A stretch of 62,395 nt of DNA from the NCBI GenBank assembly GCA_051870755.1, contig JBJECE010000013.1:1-62395 (forward strand), given 5' to 3'. The notes under the pieces were generated by a model. The model made no database searches and was not told the DNA's origin. It saw nothing but the letters and a program-made list of their open reading frames with translations. The DNA is from W0P28-013 sp051870755 (GTDB lineage Bacteria > Bacteroidota > Bacteroidia > Bacteroidales > Paludibacteraceae). This document shows, one piece after another, positions 15,870-24,040 of the stretch. The translations under genes and the position numbers were made by a program. The first letter of the stretch is position 1; each line of letters opens with the position of its first letter.

Positions 15870-16856
15870 TTAATTTAAGTTCTTTATCAGCGATTGATAT
15901 TCTTTCCAGAGTCCCTTATTATGCAGTTGTTGAATATCATGGTCCGCGTTGTCATTGGCTTCAATAAGACATATTGTTCCATTTTCCTGAATAACGACAT
16001 CCCACCCAATATAACGTACTGTTGGCAATCTTCGTGCTGCTTTTGTAAGATATTCACGACACTCCGTCCAGTAAGGAACTTGGAAACCAATAATTTGTTT
16101 ATGAGACAAAGGGTGTGATATATAGTAGTTATTGTGTTTGTCATAACCACAAGAATTTATTACTCCAGTTTCTACATCAACATTTGTCCCTATGCCATCA
16201 TAATGAAAATTATCCACGTTGTTGTGATTATTTCCGAGCCGCATACAAACATTCATAAAATGCACCGTGTCATTTTTGGTATCGTAGAACGTTACTACTC
16301 GGATGGTATTGATGGACCACGGATGAAATTCTTGTATGGAGGCTATCTCTGTCAACGGTTCTTCCAAGATATAGTGAGCACCAGGCGTTTTTTGTAAATC
16401 AGAAACATAGTCTTGCAGATTGATTTTCTTGGAATCAATCCGTTTTACGCCATCCCCTCTAAACCCCATTATCTCTTTTGCGAAAAAGACAGGATGCTTC
16501 TCGGCAAATGCACGAATCTCATCCATGGTTGCCGTTTTGATATCCAACCACTCACGCCCCAACAAATCGGAAAAATAGTTATTGAAATCAATTTTGTTGC
16601 GACATAAGTGAATATCTTGTTCGCTATTTGCTTTTTTCATCATCCGAAAAAAGCGTCTGTATGTAATATACTCGTTCTTTCCTGAAGGTCTCAGTTTATA
16701 GAAACCATACGCAAAATAGTCGCTTATGGAAGCACCATATACTAATGCGCACCACAAGAAATCAATCACATACCAAGTTGTTTTCCAGACAGATGTTTCG
16801 CCAATGTAATTATGTTTCATCTGTTTGAAACGCTCCACTAAATACTTTGTATTCAT
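15870..16856 (-). CDS. Sugar-transfer-associated ATP-grasp protein
   Basis: A 328-aa protein of the ATP-grasp group found in polysaccharide loci. Visible are HPVFFAKEIMGFRGDGVKRI (ATP-binding Lys and Gly-rich loop), YILEEPLTEI (adenine-binding acidic pair) and VIQENGTICLIEANDNAD near the C-terminus (Mg-binding Glu and Asn). These enzymes likely ligate a carboxylate, for example an amino acid or acid substituent, to a sugar. Its presence is consistent with heavy non-carbohydrate decoration of this glycan. Confidence 0.8.
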   Translation of the reverse strand: MNTKYLVERFKQMKHNYIGETSVWKTTWYVIDFLWCALVYGASISDYFAYGFYKLRPSGKNEYITYRRFFRMMKKANSEQDIHLCRNKIDFNNYFSDLLGREWLDIKTATMDEIRAFAEKHPVFFAKEIMGFRGDGVKRIDSKKINLQDYVSDLQKTPGAHYILEEPLTEIASIQEFHPWSINTIRVVTFYDTKNDTVHFMNVCMRLGNNHNNVDNFHYDGIGTNVDVETGVINSCGYDKHNNYYISHPLSHKQIIGFQVPYWTECREYLTKAARRLPTVRYIGWDVVIQENGTICLIEANDNADHDIQQLHNKGLWKEYQSLIKNLN

Positions 16857-16860
16857 ATAC

Positions 16861-18030
16861 CTATCCTAACAATTTTGCTCTCAATACATTCAAATAACCG
16901 TGCCCATAGCGCAGGTCGGGCTCTACGTAGTTTCCTTCTGCCCATTCATTCCAAGACATTAAGAAAAGAATCTTGTACTCATCTTTTTTATTCTTGACTA
17001 ATTCTAATGCCCTATCAATCTGCTCTCCAAACACCTCCGGAGTACTATTTACATACACTCTTGCCCTTTTGCCACTTCGTGGAGTTCTATCCCAATTTGG
17101 CATGAGCGAGGGGAATACATTTTCCCATTTGTCTTCTTCTGTGTATAAATACTTATTAATTATTTGCTGGTCGCAAATAGAAATGGGAGTATAATGAAAC
17201 AACCTAATTGCAATACTTCGCCATAAAATACTCCACCTACTACGAGCAAGGATATCTGCCCGATTATAGCCCCTACTATTTACCGCATCAAATCCACAAT
17301 CCAAGATGGCATTATAATTAACGAAAGCATAATTAGGTACCTGCTTTGTTAAAGCCATATTACTTGTCTTCTCCGACTCTTGTAAATTGAATCCTAATCC
17401 CACGAAGTAGATGCCTTTAAGTCCATTCTTCAAGGCAAGGTCTTGCCACAACTGGATAAATTGTTTTGGATTGGGCAAACCCAAAGCACGCCATATATAG
17501 AACAGCGGTTTACCATCTACGGTGATATATCGTTTGTCTTTGAAAGCCGGTAGGACATCATAGAAATGCTTGATATATTCTTCCTCGGAATAAACCATCT
17601 CCATCAATGTCATCTCTTTCTGTTTGCGTGTACCCGCTTCCCAACTTTTATTAGTCCAACTGTGATTTGCCCAGCCGAGGCAGAAGGGGAAATCGGGTTT
17701 GCCACTGGCAAGGACCTCGTTAAAAGGACGTTCGAGGAGTTGTTTCCCATTGCCAAACCAATAGTGCCAATAGCAAAAACCTTCTATACCCGCTTCGCGA
17801 GCAAGTTGCGCTTGTTGCTCGCGCACCTCCGGCAGACGCAGGTCGTAGAAACCCAAATCAGCAGGGATACGCGGCTGATAATGACCACGGAACAAAGGTT
17901 TTGCCTTCGCCACATTGGTCCATTCGGTGAATCCCTTGCCCCACCATTTGTCATTCTCTGGTATAGGATGAAATTGCGGAAGATAGAATGCTATTACTCT
18001 GGCTTTTGGTTTTTTCGTTTCGGTATTCAT
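16861..18030 (-). CDS. WbsX family glycosyltransferase-like protein
   Basis: A 389-aa protein with the WbsX signature: AFYLPQFHPIPENDKWWGKG near the start, FCYWHYWFGNGKQLLERP, and SWNEWAEGNYVEPD at the end. WbsX proteins occur in O-antigen and capsule loci and are classed as glycosyltransferase- or glycosidase-like. The biochemical role is not settled. It is the first gene of the operon and lies about 80 bases behind the promoter at 18117-18149. Confidence 0.85.
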   Translation of the reverse strand: MNTETKKPKARVIAFYLPQFHPIPENDKWWGKGFTEWTNVAKAKPLFRGHYQPRIPADLGFYDLRLPEVREQQAQLAREAGIEGFCYWHYWFGNGKQLLERPFNEVLASGKPDFPFCLGWANHSWTNKSWEAGTRKQKEMTLMEMVYSEEEYIKHFYDVLPAFKDKRYITVDGKPLFYIWRALGLPNPKQFIQLWQDLALKNGLKGIYFVGLGFNLQESEKTSNMALTKQVPNYAFVNYNAILDCGFDAVNSRGYNRADILARSRWSILWRSIAIRLFHYTPISICDQQIINKYLYTEEDKWENVFPSLMPNWDRTPRSGKRARVYVNSTPEVFGEQIDRALELVKNKKDEYKILFLMSWNEWAEGNYVEPDLRYGHGYLNVLRAKLLG

Positions 18031-18116
18031 TATGCAAATGATTATAACACGATTGGATTTAAGATGATTAAAGAAATATACCCACCTCTTATATTGGGTT
18101 TGTCTGATAGCGCGTG

Positions 18117-18149
18117 CAAAGGTACTGCTTTTTTTTTTAGATAAACAAA
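18117..18149 (-). promoter_or_regulatory. Promoter of the glycan operon
   Basis: On the minus strand, TTTG (18149-18146), a 21-base spacer and TACCTTTG (18124-18117) fit the Bacteroidota form. It precedes the WbsX gene by about 85 bases and has no other likely target. Confidence 0.7.
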
Positions 18150-18220
18150 CTTTTTGTAAAAAAAATTATAGCAAAGAAGAACAGAATGTTGTATTGTGAC
18201 GAGAGGGGAATAGAATTGTG

Positions 18221-18578
18221 TTAGATACGCTTTGCGAGGAAGAGCGTTGGTTTGTCGGCTATTCGGGCACCGATAATGACTTGGGTGGCGTTGTCTTTGA
18301 GTTTTAGTTGCTTGCGGAGTAGTTCGGCAGAGAGGGGATAGTTGCGTGTGAGGATGGACGCTCCCTGCTCTCGGATAGTGTCGGGCATGTGTTTGAGCAT
18401 GCTGCTCGTGAGCGTTGTGAGCACTTCCCACACGCGCCCCGGGAAGTCGGGCAGCAGGTAGTCGGCGGCATAGAGATGGGTGTTCGGGGCGAGTTTGGCT
18501 ATTTGATAGCGTTCGCTCACGAGACGGAAAGCGGCGGCTTTGAGGATAGCGGCAACGCACGTAGACACTGACAGTGAA
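18221..18578 (-). pseudogene. 5'-truncated SAM methyltransferase, THUMP-like C-terminal domain
   Basis: The frame reads AAAFRLVSERYQIAKLAPNT, then LLPDFPGRVWEV, then ILTRNYPLSAELLRKQLKL. This is the THUMP-like C-terminal domain found at the end of ~390-aa bacterial class I methyltransferases. Only about 115 residues remain; the whole catalytic domain is missing. The frame runs straight into the first CRISPR repeat at 18579, so the array boundary coincides with the truncation. The GTG at 18568 is not a real start. The piece marks the scar where the CRISPR region joined the chromosome. Confidence 0.7.
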
Positions 18579-20065
18579 GTCTTAATCCTTGTTTTTGTGG
18601 AAAATGGTTTGTGAGATTATAACAATAAAGAATTAGATTGTGAGGTATATAGTCTTAATCCTTGTTTTCGTGGAAAATGGTTTGTGAGACCCAATGTCAA
18701 AGGCATACTTTGACAAATGGGAGTCTTAATCCTTGTTTTCGTGGAAAATGGTTTGTGAGTTAAAGGGGAATATGATCCTCAATGTAGCAACATCAAGTCT
18801 TAATCCTTGTTTTCGTGGAAAATGGTTTGTGAGAGAAAGGCACATTGTGCTTTGACACAACTGATAGAGTCTTAATCCTTGTTTTCGTGGAAAATGGTTT
18901 GTGAGTGTACAGAAACTTAATATTGAAGCTCGTAAGAGGTCTTAATCCTTGTTTTCGTGGAAAATGGTTTGTGAGGTAGTAGAGTTGATTGATAAAGAGG
19001 ACTCCGACGGTGTCTTAATCCTTGTTTTCGTGGAAAATGGTTTGTGAGGTTTAACGTGCAAAAAAATGAAGACTATGGCACGGTCTTAATCCTTGTTTTC
19101 GTGGAAAATGGTTTGTGAGTTTGATGGCGACTATAATACTTGGTATATAAAACCATTAGTCTTAATCCTTGTTTTCGTGGAAAATGGTTTGTGAGTAGAC
19201 AAAAAGAAAGTTGGCTTAAGAAGATATGTGTCTTAATCCTTGTTTTCGTGGAAAATGGTTTGTGAGTTGTTGTAAAAATCGGAATATCTGTACAACATTT
19301 GGTCTTAATCCTTGTTTTCGTGGAAAATGGTTTGTGAGAGCATTAAGCTATGGCAAAGACTATGGCCGAGCTAAGTCTTAATCCTTGTTTTCGTGGAAAA
19401 TGGTTTGTGAGTTTCTGTATTTACCCAAAATACTGGCCGTAAGGCGGTCTTAATCCTTGTTTTCGTGGAAAATGGTTTGTGAGATATGTATACTACTGGT
19501 ATCAGCGTTGCTGCATTTGTCTTAATCCTTGTTTTCGTGGAAAATGGTTTGTGAGTTACCCGAGGACAATATGTTCCTCGGGGATGAAATAGTCTTAATC
19601 CTTGTTTTCGTGGAAAATGGTTTGTGAGACTATCCACAGAGGATATGGCAGAGTGGTGCCCAGTCTTAATCCTTGTTTTCGTGGAAAATGGTTTGTGAGA
19701 TCGTGCATTTAAGATTGAGAAAGGTGCACTGCATTTTGTCTTAATCCTTGTTTTCGTGGAAAATGGTTTGTGAGCTGTTGTACTCAGCGGTCGCATGCCT
19801 AACTGGGGTATGGTCTTAATCCTTGTTTTCGTGGAAAATGGTTTGTGAGACTAATAGACGAACTGATAGACTTTCTTAAAAGGTCTTAATCCTTGTTTTC
19901 GTGGAAAATGGTTTGTGAGACTACTTGTTAGAAGACTTCCTTTCGTATTGTGAGTGTCTTAATCCTTGTTTTCGTGGAAAATGGTTTGTGAGTGAATTCA
20001 TATTGTGATATATATGAATGTTATAAATGTCTTAATCCTTGTTTTCGTGGAAAATGGTTTGTGAG
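18579..20065 (-). CRISPR. CRISPR array, 21 repeats of 37 nt, 20 spacers
   Basis: Repeat starts (plus coordinates): 18579, 18652, 18723, 18797, 18869, 18939, 19012, 19083, 19159, 19230, 19302, 19375, 19447, 19519, 19592, 19663, 19738, 19813, 19883, 19956 and 20029. Spacers are 33-39 nt. In the minus sense the repeat begins CTCACAAACC and ends AGGATTAAGAC, giving an ATTAAGAC 8-nt handle like the ATTGAAAC type of many type III systems. A short palindrome TTTTC-CAC-GAAAA lies inside. The repeat at 18579 has one C-to-T change, marking the old, leader-distal end. The leader and a promoter lie on the right (20166-20196), so transcription is right to left. Confidence 0.97.
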
Positions 20066-20222
20066 GGCAAAAAATGCAACACGCTCACCAATAAGACGTT
20101 ATACTATCATACAGACGCCAAAAGTAGGTATTATGCCCACAAAAGTGGTACCTTTTTTGAAACCGCAAAATTACAAAAAAACAACAATATATCAAAGAAC
20201 TTGTCGATATTTTTATTATTTA
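20066..20222 (-). promoter_or_regulatory. CRISPR leader with promoter (20166-20196)
   Basis: 157 bases between the newest repeat and the cas2 stop hold no gene. On the minus strand TTTG (20196-20193), a 19-base spacer and TAATTTTG (20173-20166) form a consensus Bacteroidota promoter pointing into the array. The start of the pre-crRNA would be about 95 bases before the first repeat. The block is rich in A-runs, as leaders usually are. A second weaker TACTTTTG (20126-20119) lacks a good -33 partner. Confidence 0.75.
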
Positions 20223-20705
20223 TCAGAAAATCAGCGTATTGCGATTGTGCAATATCAAATCAATATCAATGTTCTGCCCTATAATTTTCATCGATCGTAA
20301 ATAGTCGGTCGATATGGGCACTACCAAGATACTGTCGTTGTTGTCGTAGGCCGCCTGCACCACTGCCAAATCGTTCTTGATGCTTTCGTAAGTGGCAGTG
20401 GGTAAATCAGCCAGAAAAATTGAGCGTTGAATGCGCATACAACCTTTGCGTATCAGGTATTTCACCACTTGCGTGCGCACTTTGTCGCTTTCGATGTCGT
20501 ACATTACAAAGAATAACATATTTGTAGCAGGTCTGTGTGAACGTTGAAGCAAACCGAGTACAGCCGCCACGCGCTGTTCTATCGACGGCATCTCGGCCAA
20601 ATTGCAGGGATGGCGGTTGGGCGATGACGACGTGGCAATGCCGGCATGACAGAATTTTTGCATGCGTTCGACAAATGTTATCGTTTTTTTCGGTTTGCGT
20701 GGCAT
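20223..20705 (-). CDS. cas2: Cas2 with N-terminal extension
   Basis: 160 aa from the chosen Met. The last ~95 residues are a Cas2 ferredoxin-like fold: LFFVMYDIESDKVRTQVVKYL holds the conserved first-strand Asp, followed by GCMRIQRSIFLADL and ILVVPISTDYLRSMKIIG. Cas2 dimers bridge Cas1 dimers during spacer integration. The first ~62 residues (MPRKPKKTITFVERM and a Pro/His-rich linker) are an extension absent from ordinary Cas2, which is about 90-100 aa. The frame stays open 15 codons further up, to 20750, but that would overlap the primase gene by 35 bases. The Met at 20705 leaves a 10-base gap and is preferred. Confidence 0.9.
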   Translation of the reverse strand: MPRKPKKTITFVERMQKFCHAGIATSSSPNRHPCNLAEMPSIEQRVAAVLGLLQRSHRPATNMLFFVMYDIESDKVRTQVVKYLIRKGCMRIQRSIFLADLPTATYESIKNDLAVVQAAYDNNDSILVVPISTDYLRSMKIIGQNIDIDLILHNRNTLIF

Positions 20706-20715
20706 CGGTTTGTGT

Positions 20716-21738
20716 TTATGTTCGTTCGGCCAAAAATGATAAAATGACATCGGCCACCAAGGCGTTCAATTCGGGGTTGGTGCCGGTGCGTGGCGATTGC
20801 ACGACCGTGAAACCACGTTTGCCATAAAACAGATTTATTTCTGCTTGTTTCAGTCCGATGGCAAAAGTCATTTTTTTTGCACTCTGAATGTTGTGTACCT
20901 CGGTCAGCATAATACCATAGTTTTCGACATATTGTTTCAGGTCGGCCATCACTTCGTCCAATATGGCCGGCACTTCCACCTGTTTTTCAAGTTTGTTGCG
21001 TATGCGCGGATTTAGTTGTGCACGTATGCGCGCCATGGTTTCGGCATCGGGGTCGTGCGATGTTTTTTCGTCGGTCGGCTGTTCTTGCGGTTTGTTTTCG
21101 GCCACCCAATGCTCTATGTCGGCTTTTTGGTCGAATAGTGCTTGTGGGTTGTCCACATCGGCATAGTTTTTGAGGTCGATAGGAGTAGCATCGGCATTGA
21201 AATACGCATCGGCATCGACGCTGATGAAACAAGCACGGGTTACATCGCATGTTTTGGCGTCAATCACTTGTTGAAAATTGTATTGTTGTGCAAAATCGCG
21301 TACAAATATTTTGTAGAACAACGAATACAAGCCTGCGTCGTAGCAGCGTTCTTTCAGTCGAAACAGGACTTTCAGTCCGTCTTCGCCGGGCGACACAAAA
21401 CACAGCACAACCCTATTGTCGGCTACAATGCGCTGTTTGGCTTCGGCGACTGTGATACCTTTTTCGGACAAATGATCGATATCGACCATAAAATACTCGG
21501 TATAGGCGAAATTTTCGGTACGCCTGAATGCAGGGTTAAACATAGCACATACGCAATAGGGCAATTGCCGTTTCAGTTCGCCATATTGTTTTATATCAAG
21601 ATTCCGTACAATGCGTAATTGTCGGATTTTTGCAGCGATTTCGAGCCGTGGTTTTCGCAGTGAGTCGTACAAATACCGCACCGGAATTTTTTGTAGCCGG
21701 TCGCTACTATTTCGTATATTTACGCCAACAGACAACAT
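20716..21738 (-). CDS. CRISPR-associated primase-polymerase (AEP/BT4734-like)
   Basis: A 340-aa protein with archaeo-eukaryotic primase motifs: VDIDH (85-89, metal-binding acidic pair), SPGEDGLK (116-123) and DAKTCDVTRACFISVD (160-175). This is the BT4734/VirE-N type domain seen in Bacteroidales. It lies 3 bases after cas1 and 10 before cas2. Primase-polymerases fused or linked to Cas1-Cas2 in type III loci (CAPPs) have been shown to synthesise DNA and are implicated in preparing new spacers. The C-terminal ~130 residues, after a polar linker around 195-225, are not recognised. Adaptation rather than interference is the inferred role. Confidence 0.8.
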   Translation of the reverse strand: MLSVGVNIRNSSDRLQKIPVRYLYDSLRKPRLEIAAKIRQLRIVRNLDIKQYGELKRQLPYCVCAMFNPAFRRTENFAYTEYFMVDIDHLSEKGITVAEAKQRIVADNRVVLCFVSPGEDGLKVLFRLKERCYDAGLYSLFYKIFVRDFAQQYNFQQVIDAKTCDVTRACFISVDADAYFNADATPIDLKNYADVDNPQALFDQKADIEHWVAENKPQEQPTDEKTSHDPDAETMARIRAQLNPRIRNKLEKQVEVPAILDEVMADLKQYVENYGIMLTEVHNIQSAKKMTFAIGLKQAEINLFYGKRGFTVVQSPRTGTNPELNALVADVILSFLAERT

Positions 21739-21741
21739 ACT

Positions 21742-22722
21742 CTACAGATATTTTTTAAACATTTGAGCCAATTCTTGTGCATACAGAAATATTTGGTACT
21801 GACGGCTGCGTGCCACGCCATGCAGTTCGACCACTTCGTCTAAATAATCGTTCATTGATTGGATAAGGACACGTCGTCCCAAACTTTCGAGCCAGCATGA
21901 CCCATCGTCCCGCACGGAATAATATTCGTCGGTAACCGCTTGCTGGGCAAGTAATGCCCAAACCACATAATCGACCCACACCCGATAGCGTTCGATAACA
22001 TCATATACCAAAACGGGACGGTTGTAATCGTCGCGATGCAACACCCCGACATACGGGTCGATACCGGCTTTGATGAGCGCACTTTCGACCTTGCCATAGA
22101 GCAATCCGTAGCCGTAGTTGAGCAAGGCATTAGCGACATCGGTTGCGGGGTGCTGACTACGTTGTTCGAACCGATATTCTTCGGGCAAAAAGTGATTCAT
22201 GACATCGAAATAGATTTTGGAGGCCAATCCTTCCCAGCCGCGCAACTTTGCCGCCACATCGGACACTATGTCGCCATCGATGGAATTGATTTTAGTGCGA
22301 TAATCCTCAAGTTTCTGAATGGCTTTTTGCACCATTTGTTCTGTTTCGACCGCTTTTGTCGACATCATGAGCAACAGTGCCTGCTGATTTTCAATTTTGT
22401 GTTGCAAAACGGTTTTAATCCACGTTACCGCATCGTGTGAAAACGTAAAACTCAGTTGTCCTTTTCGAATGGTCGAAACAGAACCATATTTGGGACTCCA
22501 CACACGTCCGATAACCGCTCCGGCATGATCCATAAACAACACCTCAATCTCATGTTCTACGGCCAACATCACAGCATCGCTTGTAATTTGCGCACCTTTG
22601 CTGATTTGTATGGACGTAATGCCCTCGACAGGGATACGCTGGCGCCCATCGGTGTGTGTGATTACGAAACACTCGTTATCCCGATTGAGAGACACACCAT
22701 AAGTGTTTAGAACTAATTCCAT
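21742..22722 (-). CDS. cas1: Cas1 integrase
   Basis: A 326-aa Cas1. The N-terminal beta-sandwich contains ITSIQISKGAQITSDAV. The helical catalytic lobe shows Glu164 (GWEGLASKIYF), His229 (VGVLHRDDYNRP) and Asp241/Glu244 (LVYDVIERYR), the metal-binding set. It inserts spacers at the leader-proximal repeat together with Cas2. There is no reverse-transcriptase or Cas6 fusion. The start overlaps the TPR-cold-shock gene by 10 bases, so the two are translationally coupled. Codon use is clearly GC-richer than in the effector genes to the right. Confidence 0.97.
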   Translation of the reverse strand: MELVLNTYGVSLNRDNECFVITHTDGRQRIPVEGITSIQISKGAQITSDAVMLAVEHEIEVLFMDHAGAVIGRVWSPKYGSVSTIRKGQLSFTFSHDAVTWIKTVLQHKIENQQALLLMMSTKAVETEQMVQKAIQKLEDYRTKINSIDGDIVSDVAAKLRGWEGLASKIYFDVMNHFLPEEYRFEQRSQHPATDVANALLNYGYGLLYGKVESALIKAGIDPYVGVLHRDDYNRPVLVYDVIERYRVWVDYVVWALLAQQAVTDEYYSVRDDGSCWLESLGRRVLIQSMNDYLDEVVELHGVARSRQYQIFLYAQELAQMFKKYL

Positions 22723-24011
22723 AACTTATGCTTTTTAATGTTAATAGCTTTCAAACTCTCTTTATTTTTCTTTTTATCAAATGATGCAACGCATTCGCCC
22801 TGCACGATATCGTTGTTGGCAATCGTTTTCCCCTGAATAAGCGTTTGTGCAACGAAGACTGTTTGGTTCTCGTGTTGTACAAATCCGTAGCCGCCTTTGG
22901 CAATAGTTATCTTTCCGAAAAACTTTTTTTTCTCGTTTTGCCGGTTGTTGCTCGATAGTTTTTTGCCAAACACAAGCTCTTCTACGCCGTTGGATAGTTG
23001 TTCAAACCATGTATTATTGTTTGCCGGTACATTTTTGCTATCGGATAACATTTGCACGAGTGCATTATCGATGTGCCAATGGTTGCGTTCTCTGATTTTG
23101 GCCACAATGCGCAACTCGGTTTGTGCTTCGGCAGTATAACCCAACTTGTTGAGCAACAGCGCTGTTTTTTCTCTCACTTTTACGGTCATCTCTTGTTTTG
23201 CCGGACAGATGAGAGCTTTGGCGTAAAATTTCAATCGGATATTATCGTCGTCAAAATAATCGCCAAGCAAGTCCCACACCCAAAATTCTCGGCGTTTGCG
23301 CATGGCGAACTGCTTCATCAGCCTGAAGAACTCATCTTTTTGCCCTATTTTGAACATGAGTTTGGCCTCGTAGAATGGCAGATAAATATAGTTTTTGTGT
23401 TCGTTGCTCCACTTGTCAAGCAATTTTATGGTAGTTTCAATGTCGGTTTGTGTGCCCGTATCAAGCATGCATTTGCCGTATGCCATATATACCCGTTCGG
23501 CAAGTGGTATTATTCTTTGTCCGTTTTCTGTTGTGGTTTGTTTATAGTCGTCGGGCATAAACGAATCCCAACCCCACCAATTGCAAAACTGCGGAAAACT
23601 ATGCCACCATGTTTTTGTGTGCAAAAAAGTTTTCATTATCGCTGAATAGGCCGGCGTTTGTGTCTTTATTTTCAGTTGTTTGAGGCTGCTGAAAAGTGCA
23701 TCGAAAAAAGCGTTATCGGTTTGCTGTGCGCGTATCATGGACGAAGCCATTGTTTTTACCACAAAGCCCACACTCTGATAGAGCATTTCTTCTTCGGCAG
23801 GCGCATCAAGTTCGATAATTTTATTTATGCAGCGCAAAAACTGCTCTTTTGTACCAACGTTGGCTTTCTGTTTAGCATACTCGTAAAGCACCCAAGCCAT
23901 ATTCCTGACATTCCAAATGTCGGTAGGATTGGCTGTCAGATTCTGCTCTGCCAATTTGTAGGCTTCGTCAAGTCTACCTGCTTTTCGAAGATTGGTAATA
24001 TTGGTTGTCAT
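22713..24011 (-). CDS. TPR-like helical protein with C-terminal cold-shock domain
   Basis: 432 aa. Residues ~1-330 are helical repeats of TPR style (RLDEAYKLAEQNLTANP; later AKLMFKIGQKDEFFRLM). After a polar linker, residues ~361-427 form an OB/cold-shock-like domain with an RNP1-like KGGYGFVQ and an RNP2-like VFVAQ, expected to bind single-stranded RNA or DNA. The gene overlaps cas1 by 10 bases and follows a small unknown gene by 29. No nuclease motif is visible. I know of no assigned role for this architecture in type III systems. It may deliver RNA or DNA to Cas1-primase-Cas2, or act as an RNA-sensing accessory. It differs from the TPR-CHAT protease of III-E. Confidence 0.75.
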   Translation of the reverse strand: MTTNITNLRKAGRLDEAYKLAEQNLTANPTDIWNVRNMAWVLYEYAKQKANVGTKEQFLRCINKIIELDAPAEEEMLYQSVGFVVKTMASSMIRAQQTDNAFFDALFSSLKQLKIKTQTPAYSAIMKTFLHTKTWWHSFPQFCNWWGWDSFMPDDYKQTTTENGQRIIPLAERVYMAYGKCMLDTGTQTDIETTIKLLDKWSNEHKNYIYLPFYEAKLMFKIGQKDEFFRLMKQFAMRKRREFWVWDLLGDYFDDDNIRLKFYAKALICPAKQEMTVKVREKTALLLNKLGYTAEAQTELRIVAKIRERNHWHIDNALVQMLSDSKNVPANNNTWFEQLSNGVEELVFGKKLSSNNRQNEKKKFFGKITIAKGGYGFVQHENQTVFVAQTLIQGKTIANNDIVQGECVASFDKKKNKESLKAINIKKHKLWN

Positions 24012-24040
24012 GGCATCGATTTTTTACCACAATAGTATAT

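Noticed and set aside
18042..18560. 172-aa minus-strand frame
   Set aside because: Arg/Pro/His-rich shadow of the THUMP-like remnant in another frame.
19371..19796. 141-aa minus-strand frame with HKPFSTKTRIKT repeated
   Set aside because: The peptide repeat is only the translated CRISPR repeat; it is not a gene.
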